NCBI GenBank assembly: GCA_030631875.1
Contig: DAOVKH010000046.1
Coordinates: 1-9,907, forward strand
Direction: 5' to 3'
DNA: 9,907 nucleotides
DNA from: Deltaproteobacteria bacterium
Lineage (GTDB): Bacteria > Desulfobacterota > GWC2-55-46 > DRQE01
This document shows, in pieces, positions 6,128 to 9,907 of the stretch. A program made the position numbers and the translations under genes. The notes below the pieces were generated by a model. That model searched no databases. It was not told the DNA's origin and worked only from the letters and a program-made list of their open reading frames with translations. The first letter of the stretch is position 1, and each line of letters starts with the position of its first letter.

Positions 6128-6898
6128 TTAAAGGGCTCTGGCAAGGGTTAGGGCTACGACGCGCGCGCCTTCTTTCTTGAGTATTCGTGCGCATTCGCGA
6201 ATCGTAGAGCCTGTCGTGTATACGTCGTCTACGAGTAAGACGGTCTTGTCTTTAAGTAGTACCCGACTCTCTGTTTCAAATGCCCCTCTTACGTTCTCTG
6301 CACGTTCCTTGCCGCGCAATTCTATCTGTGGCGTGGTATCGCGCACCCGCCTAAGGCTCTTATAATCCAGTGGCGCAGATACTGCCCTTGCCGCGACCTT
6401 GGCAAGGAGTAGGGATTGGTTAAAGCCTCGTTCACGGAGTCTGTTTCTGTGTAGAGGGATAGGTATTACGACGTCGATATTATCTAACGTACTTTCGCTT
6501 AAGTCCTTTATTGATGATGACGCACACGTTATCATCAAGGCTCCGAGAAGCTTCGCGAGGCCGGTCTCTCCGTTATACTTGAAGCGGTGGATGGCCTTTC
6601 TGAGTAGTTTTCCGTAGGCAAGTGAGGGCATGGCACGCTCAAATGGAGGCGGCGTTACGATGCACGTTCCGCATGGGCGGCTACCGGTAGCCTCTGATAC
6701 CTGAACGAGCGGAGCGGCGCATATATTACAGGACGATACCTTGGCGGTGGGCTCTATATCTTCAAGGCAGGGCGGACATATCTCGCCCCCGGAGGTTGAG
6801 CTCGTCACTGTACGGCACATTTGGCAGATGGGCGGCATTACGATATCGAGGAGTCTCCCCGGTATCAGCGGTATGGATTTAAGGTCGAGTTTGAGCAT
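6128..6898 (-). CDS. ComF-family phosphoribosyltransferase-like protein
   Basis: This 256-residue ComF-family protein is close to the usual length. Four CxxC pairs at Cys25/28, 41/44, 57/60 and 76/79 form the N-terminal zinc-binding region. Residues about 140-256 are a type I phosphoribosyltransferase fold with PIPLHRNRLRERGFNQS and the PRPP-binding loop VLLVDDVYTTGST at 220-232. ComF is needed for DNA uptake in naturally competent bacteria, where it acts in the cytoplasm with the translocation machinery, but homologs occur in many species not known to be competent, so competence should not be assumed. The first Met is preferred because it gives the normal spacing to LLDIVMPPICQMC; Met21 would trim the family N-terminus and has no ribosome binding site. 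No clear Shine-Dalgarno exists, and a perfect TATAAT sits only 11 nt upstream. It probably forms a two-gene unit with rfaE2. Confidence 0.93.
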   Translation of the reverse strand: MLKLDLKSIPLIPGRLLDIVMPPICQMCRTVTSSTSGGEICPPCLEDIEPTAKVSSCNICAAPLVQVSEATGSRPCGTCIVTPPPFERAMPSLAYGKLLRKAIHRFKYNGETGLAKLLGALMITCASSSIKDLSESTLDNIDVVIPIPLHRNRLRERGFNQSLLLAKVAARAVSAPLDYKSLRRVRDTTPQIELRGKERAENVRGAFETESRVLLKDKTVLLVDDVYTTGSTIRECARILKKEGARVVALTLARAL

Positions 6899-6909
6899 AA
6901 GCGACTCTC

Positions 6910-6937
6910 ATTATAGCGTACTTTGGGGGTAATCCAA
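6910..6937 (-). promoter_or_regulatory. Predicted promoter of the comF-rfaE2 unit
   Basis: On the minus strand a perfect TATAAT (6915-6910) is preceded 16 bp upstream by TTGGAT (6937-6932), a weaker -35. Only 11 bases separate the -10 from the ATG at 6898, so a start site at the usual distance would leave a leader of about five bases. This fits the missing Shine-Dalgarno and suggests an almost leaderless mRNA. Sequence prediction only. Confidence 0.5.
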
Positions 6938-6957
6938 AATATTGAGTTGCTCTCTAT

Positions 6958-6986
6958 TTGACTTTTAATAGGGCGGTAACTGTGAT
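6958..6986 (+). promoter_or_regulatory. Predicted promoter of ftsY
   Basis: TTGACT at 6958-6963, five of six bases matching the -35 consensus, is followed after exactly 17 bp by TGTGAT at 6981-6986 (four of six for the -10). A start site near 6993 would leave about seven bases before the ATG at 7000. The TTG of this -35 is also the first codon of a longer ftsY reading frame, so the two readings compete. Moderate confidence. Confidence 0.4.
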
Positions 6987-6999
6987 AATCTGCTTCTCT

Positions 7000-7896
7000 A
7001 TGGTATTTAGCGGACTAAAAGCAAGGCTCTTCAAGACTCGCAGTGTCATTGCCGACGGCGTAGAGGCCTCGATAGATAAAGGTGCGACCAAAGAAGAGAT
7101 TATGGAGGCACTCGAAGAGGCCCTCATAACGACCGACATAGGTGTAGAGACCTCCATTGAAATAGTAGAAGGTCTTAAGGGGATTGGCAAGTGGGATAAA
7201 GATACCCTGAGCGATAATATCAGGGCGCGCCTCTATGAGATGATAAAGGACGTAGAGGCTCCTCTCGTCATTCCAACCGACGCTACAAAGCCGCATGTGA
7301 TAATGGTGCTCGGTGTCAATGGCGTTGGGAAGACTACGACCATAGGTAAGCTTGCCCTTTGGTTAAAGGACAGGCGTAAGAGCGTTATACTTGGTGCGGG
7401 CGATACATTTCGTGCCGCCGCTGTGGAGCAGTTGCAGCTTTGGGGCGAGCGTGTCGGGTGTCCTGTCGTAAGCCAGAGCCAGGGCGGCGATCCGGGAGCC
7501 GTAGCCTTCGATGCCGTTAAGTCGGCCAAGGCCAAGGGCACGGACGTAGTCCTGCTTGATACGGCCGGCCGGCTTCACAATAAGGCTCACCTCATGGAAG
7601 AGCTAAAGAAGATTAAGCGTGTTGTTGGTAGAGAGGTCGACGGCGCGCCGCATGAAAAGTTACTGATAGTTGACGGCTCTACCGGACAGAACGCCCTTAA
7701 TCAGGCGAAGCTCTTCAATGAAGCCGTCGGTGTGACAGGCATTATAGTTACAAAGCTCGACGGTACGCCAAAGGGCGGTATCGTCGTACCCATAGCGAGG
7801 GAGCTTGGTATCCCGATTCGCTTTATAGGTGTCGGCGAGGGTGTGGGAGATCTTCAGGAATTCTTTGCCCGCGACTTTGCGGAGGCATTAATATAA
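7000..7896 (+). CDS. ftsY: Signal recognition particle receptor FtsY
   Basis: FtsY is the GTPase that docks the SRP-ribosome complex at the inner membrane so membrane proteins insert during translation. From the ATG at 7000 the product is 298 residues, essentially just the N and G domains. The GTPase motifs are present: P-loop GVNGVGKT (105-112), DTFRAAAVEQ (135-144), DTAGR (187-191) and TKLDG (251-255), followed by GVGEGVGDLQ. The acidic A domain of E. coli FtsY is missing, as in many bacteria; the N-terminal helix MVFSGLKARLFKTRS is the likely membrane-contact element. The usual TKLDGTAKGG motif reads TKLDGTPKGG here. A TTG at 6958 would add 14 residues, but it has no ribosome binding site, the extension is not family-like and it coincides with a good -35 box, so ATG 7000 is chosen. 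Neither start has a Shine-Dalgarno. It is divergent from comF and upstream of a PilZ gene. Confidence 0.96.
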   Translation: MVFSGLKARLFKTRSVIADGVEASIDKGATKEEIMEALEEALITTDIGVETSIEIVEGLKGIGKWDKDTLSDNIRARLYEMIKDVEAPLVIPTDATKPHVIMVLGVNGVGKTTTIGKLALWLKDRRKSVILGAGDTFRAAAVEQLQLWGERVGCPVVSQSQGGDPGAVAFDAVKSAKAKGTDVVLLDTAGRLHNKAHLMEELKKIKRVVGREVDGAPHEKLLIVDGSTGQNALNQAKLFNEAVGVTGIIVTKLDGTPKGGIVVPIARELGIPIRFIGVGEGVGDLQEFFARDFAEALI

Positions 7897-7940
7897 TATG
7901 GCGTAGTCTTTTGTTGGCAGTCAGGGAAGTCTTAAATAAC

Positions 7941-7945
7941 GGAGG
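7941..7945 (+). promoter_or_regulatory. Ribosome binding site of the single-domain PilZ gene
   Basis: A perfect GGAGG lies 11 bases before the ATG at 7957. It is the only strong motif in the 60-bp gap after ftsY. The gap shows no terminator, so the PilZ gene is probably also reached by ftsY read-through. Confidence 0.6.
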
Positions 7946-7956
7946 CAATACAAACT

Positions 7957-8349
7957 ATGGGACCCGACAGCAAGACCCCTGTAGAAGGTGATGGTTACGT
8001 ACTATTAAGACCCGATAGAAGGAAGGACCTTCGAGTCCACCTCTTGGTCTTACGTATTCAAGGCGAGAGCACTAATGTCTTCTTCGGTTATGCCAAGAAC
8101 CTGAGCCGTGGTGGCATGTTCATCTCCACGATAAACCCCAAGAAGGTAGGCGAGGAGTTTAAGGTCTCGTTCGTCTTTCCGGGTGACGGTAAAAAAATCG
8201 AATGCAAGTGTGTTGTTTTATGGACGCGCGACTATGACCCCAAGAAGGGCTATGAGCCGGGTATGGGCCTTAAGTTTATTGAGATTATGGCCGACGACAG
8301 AAAGAAGATAGCCGAGTGGGTAGAGGCTACAAGCAAGGAAGTTCATTAG
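7957..8349 (+). CDS. Single-domain PilZ protein (cyclic-di-GMP receptor)
   Basis: This 130-residue soluble protein consists mainly of a PilZ domain (about 18-125). The cyclic-di-GMP contacts of the family are present: RRKDLR at 21-26 and NLSRGG at 48-53, matching D/NxSxxG, plus the later GMGLKF strand. There is no catalytic or DNA-binding domain and no signal peptide, so it should act as a small effector that binds a partner when cyclic-di-GMP rises; the partner cannot be named from this window. It follows ftsY by 60 bp with its own GGAGG, and converges on cysS with only 18 bp between the stop codons and no obvious terminator. It shares the domain type of the REC-PilZ protein 2.3 kb away, but the sequences differ enough that recent duplication is unlikely by eye. 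Confidence 0.94.
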   Translation: MGPDSKTPVEGDGYVLLRPDRRKDLRVHLLVLRIQGESTNVFFGYAKNLSRGGMFISTINPKKVGEEFKVSFVFPGDGKKIECKCVVLWTRDYDPKKGYEPGMGLKFIEIMADDRKKIAEWVEATSKEVH

Positions 8350-8367
8350 AATCTGAAGGTCTTCTAA

Positions 8368-9798
8368 CTAAGCTCCTTTTACCGTCCAAGTGGTTCCCTT
8401 TGATGTATCTTCGAGTATAATATTTTTTGCCTTGAGTTCGTCTCTAATCTCATCGCTTCGTGGGAAGTCTTTATTCTTACGAGCTTCGTTGCGTTCTTCT
8501 ATTAGTCGTTCTATCTCTTCCGGCTTAAGCTCGGCGCGCCCTTTTATCGCTTCGAAGTATTCGAGAGGGCTCTTGCAGAGCGTTCCAATTATGCGGGCCG
8601 TCTCGGTTACGACCGAGTAGATTAATGCCAGTTCGTCTGTATTAAGCGCACCGCCTTCTTTGTCGAGTAGTCGATTTGCCTCGGCAATCTCTTTGAATAT
8701 CAGGCCAATTGCGCCGGCCGTATTAAAGTCGTCGTCCATTGCCTCGATTACGGGTTTCATGCGCTCTGTCTTTAGCTCTGCGTCAACGTCCTTAGAGGCT
8801 ACATCTTCTACTCTCTCTTCTATCCTTGTTATGGTTCTGTAGTATCGTTCGGCCTTTGCCTCTGCCTCTTTAAGGGATGTCGGTGTGTACTCTATTGGCG
8901 AACGGTAGTGGCTCGACAGTAGAAATAGCCTGATGCTATCGGGGGAGTAATCCTTGAGCGTGTCTTCTATATTGAGGATGTTGCCGATAGATTTGCTCAT
9001 CTTCTCTGCGGACATGTTGACGAATCCGTTATGCATCCAATACTTTGCGAATGGTTTGCCTGTTGCGCCTTCGCTCTGCGCGATTTCGTTTTCGTGGTGC
9101 GGGAATATCAAGTCCTTACCTCCGCCGTGAATGTCTATCGTCTCGCCAAGGAGCTTTAGGCACATGGCCGAGCACTCTATGTGCCAGCCCGGGCGTCCCT
9201 TGCCCCAGGGGCTATCCCATGAAGGCTCATCCGGCTTGGCTGACTTCCAGAGGGCAAAGTCCAGCGGGTCAACCTTTCGTTCATCTACGCTTACGCGCGC
9301 CCCTGATTCGAGATCTTCTATATTCTTACCCGAAAGTTTGCCGTAGCCCTTAAAGCCTCTGACCGAAAAGAATACGTCGCCGTCTACGGCGTAGGCGAGA
9401 GATTTTTCTATGAGCCTTTCTATGAGCGAAATCATCTCAGGGATGGTCTCGGTGGCACGCGGTCGGTTTGTGGGTATCGATACGTTGAGTGCCGCCATGT
9501 CGTTGTCGTAGGCTTTGATATATTTTTCAGCGACCTCTTTGGAGGTAATGCCTTCTTCGTTGGAGCGGTTGATAATCTTATCGTCTACGTCGGTGTAGTT
9601 CTTTGTGAAGTTTACGGTGTAGCCCTTGTGGAGCAGGTAGCGATAGACGCCGTCGAAGCTAACGGCACTCCTTGCGTGCCCTATGTGGCTAAGGGCGTAT
9701 ACCGTAGGGCCGCAGACGTACATATTGACGTGTCCTTCCGTAACGGGTACGAAGTCTTCCTTCTTTCTCGTAAGTGAGTTGTATACCTTAAGCGTCAT
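8368..9798 (-). CDS. cysS: Cysteinyl-tRNA synthetase
   Basis: This complete class I synthetase of 476 residues charges tRNA-Cys with cysteine using ATP, in the cytoplasm, and is essential. The N-terminus carries CGPTVY (Cys29) and the HIGH signature (38-41). The KMSKS loop is at 266-270, embedded in EKMSKSIGN. The active-site zinc ligands known in the family are all present: Cys29, Cys209 (in HIECSAMC), His234 and Glu238 (in FPHHENE). The C-terminal part holds the helical anticodon-recognition region and the ERNEARKNKDFPRSDEIRDEL segment typical of the family. AGGA lies about 8 nt before the ATG. It starts 13 bp after the stop of the upstream gene, whose tail looks like glutamyl-tRNA synthetase, so the two synthetases probably share a transcript. 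No truncation or frameshift is seen. Confidence 0.98.
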   Translation of the reverse strand: MTLKVYNSLTRKKEDFVPVTEGHVNMYVCGPTVYALSHIGHARSAVSFDGVYRYLLHKGYTVNFTKNYTDVDDKIINRSNEEGITSKEVAEKYIKAYDNDMAALNVSIPTNRPRATETIPEMISLIERLIEKSLAYAVDGDVFFSVRGFKGYGKLSGKNIEDLESGARVSVDERKVDPLDFALWKSAKPDEPSWDSPWGKGRPGWHIECSAMCLKLLGETIDIHGGGKDLIFPHHENEIAQSEGATGKPFAKYWMHNGFVNMSAEKMSKSIGNILNIEDTLKDYSPDSIRLFLLSSHYRSPIEYTPTSLKEAEAKAERYYRTITRIEERVEDVASKDVDAELKTERMKPVIEAMDDDFNTAGAIGLIFKEIAEANRLLDKEGGALNTDELALIYSVVTETARIIGTLCKSPLEYFEAIKGRAELKPEEIERLIEERNEARKNKDFPRSDEIRDELKAKNIILEDTSKGTTWTVKGA

Positions 9799-9811
9799 TT
9801 ATTTCGTCCTT

Positions 9812-9907
9812 TTAGGTTTCTTTTATCGCAGAGCCGAGGCGTTTAACGACCTCGGTTTTACCGAGTATCTTCATTACATCTTTAAGCTCCATGCCTTCAG
9901 CTCTTCC
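9812..9907 (-). CDS. gltX: C-terminal end of a probable glutamyl-tRNA synthetase (cut by window edge)
   Basis: Reading leftward from the window edge, 31 codons stay open to a TAA at 9814-9812. The tail contains GRAEGMELKDVMKILG, then an EVVKRLGSAI segment. This resembles the GltX C-terminus, where a TGR-type turn is followed by a short helix, a (L)LG and a basic final helix ending in AI. The start and the catalytic domain lie outside, so the call rests on these few residues and on the common gltX-cysS neighbourhood. It ends 13 bp before the cysS start, indicating an operon. Another tRNA synthetase or an unrelated helical tail cannot be ruled out. Confidence 0.6.
   Translation of the reverse strand, partial: GRAEGMELKDVMKILGKTEVVKRLGSAIKET

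Noticed and set aside
6958..6999. TTG start giving a 14-residue longer FtsY
   Set aside because: It has no Shine-Dalgarno, an atypical hydrophobic extension, and the TTG coincides with a good -35 box. It is kept as an alternative in the ftsY entry.
8350..8367. Possible bidirectional terminator between the PilZ gene and cysS
   Set aside because: Only 4-5 bp of imperfect pairing (TAGAA/TTCTA or GAAG/CTTC) and no T-run; not enough to call.
9045..9353. 102-codon plus-strand open frame within cysS
   Set aside because: It lies antisense to the conserved catalytic core of cysS; the Arg/Pro/Ser-rich sequence is typical of an antisense frame.

Overview
The window reads as chromosomal DNA from a Gram-negative bacterium. 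The stand-alone heptose-1-phosphate adenylyltransferase implies a lipopolysaccharide-type envelope. The receiver, PilZ and DUF4388/J-domain proteins, with a balanced to slightly AT-rich base composition and frequent ATA and AGA/AGG codons, recall Deltaproteobacteria-like or Nitrospirota-like lineages. That placement is an impression from gene style; no marker here fixes the phylum. I see no rRNA, tRNA, CRISPR array, transposase or attachment site.

Layout, left to right. (1) 2-769 (+): the C-terminal part of a radical SAM/SPASM protein, cut by the left edge and probably a peptide-modifying maturase. (2) 2885-818 (-): a signalling cluster of a LuxR/NarL-type response regulator, a two-helix membrane protein with a long helical tail, and a CheY-like receiver that has lost its phosphoacceptor Asp and carries a CxxCH motif. 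No histidine kinase lies among them. (3) 2886-3175: a gene-free gap with a strong hairpin terminator belonging to the next gene on the right. (4) 4585-3176 (-): a DUF4388-like/J-domain/TPR protein. (5) 4586-4874: an AT-rich divergent promoter region. (6) 4875-5630 (+): a REC-PilZ fusion that overlaps the convergent rfaE2 by 8 bp. (7) 6898-5623 (-): a comF-family gene followed by rfaE2. (8) 7000-8349 (+): ftsY, then a single-domain PilZ protein. (9) 9907-8368 (-): the last codons of a probable gltX, then cysS.

Housekeeping genes (ftsY, cysS, gltX, rfaE2) are interleaved with small signalling proteins. Two separate PilZ proteins suggest cyclic-di-GMP signalling, and three separate receiver domains suggest phosphorelay or post-phosphorelay control. 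The divergent comF/ftsY pair shares a gap of about 100 bp in which both predicted promoters lie almost against the start codons, so both mRNAs may be nearly leaderless.

The most unusual parts are the kinase-less signalling cluster with the Asp-less CxxCH receiver and the edge-truncated radical SAM maturase. I did not find a clearly new multi-gene system. These are leads, with limits stated in each entry.
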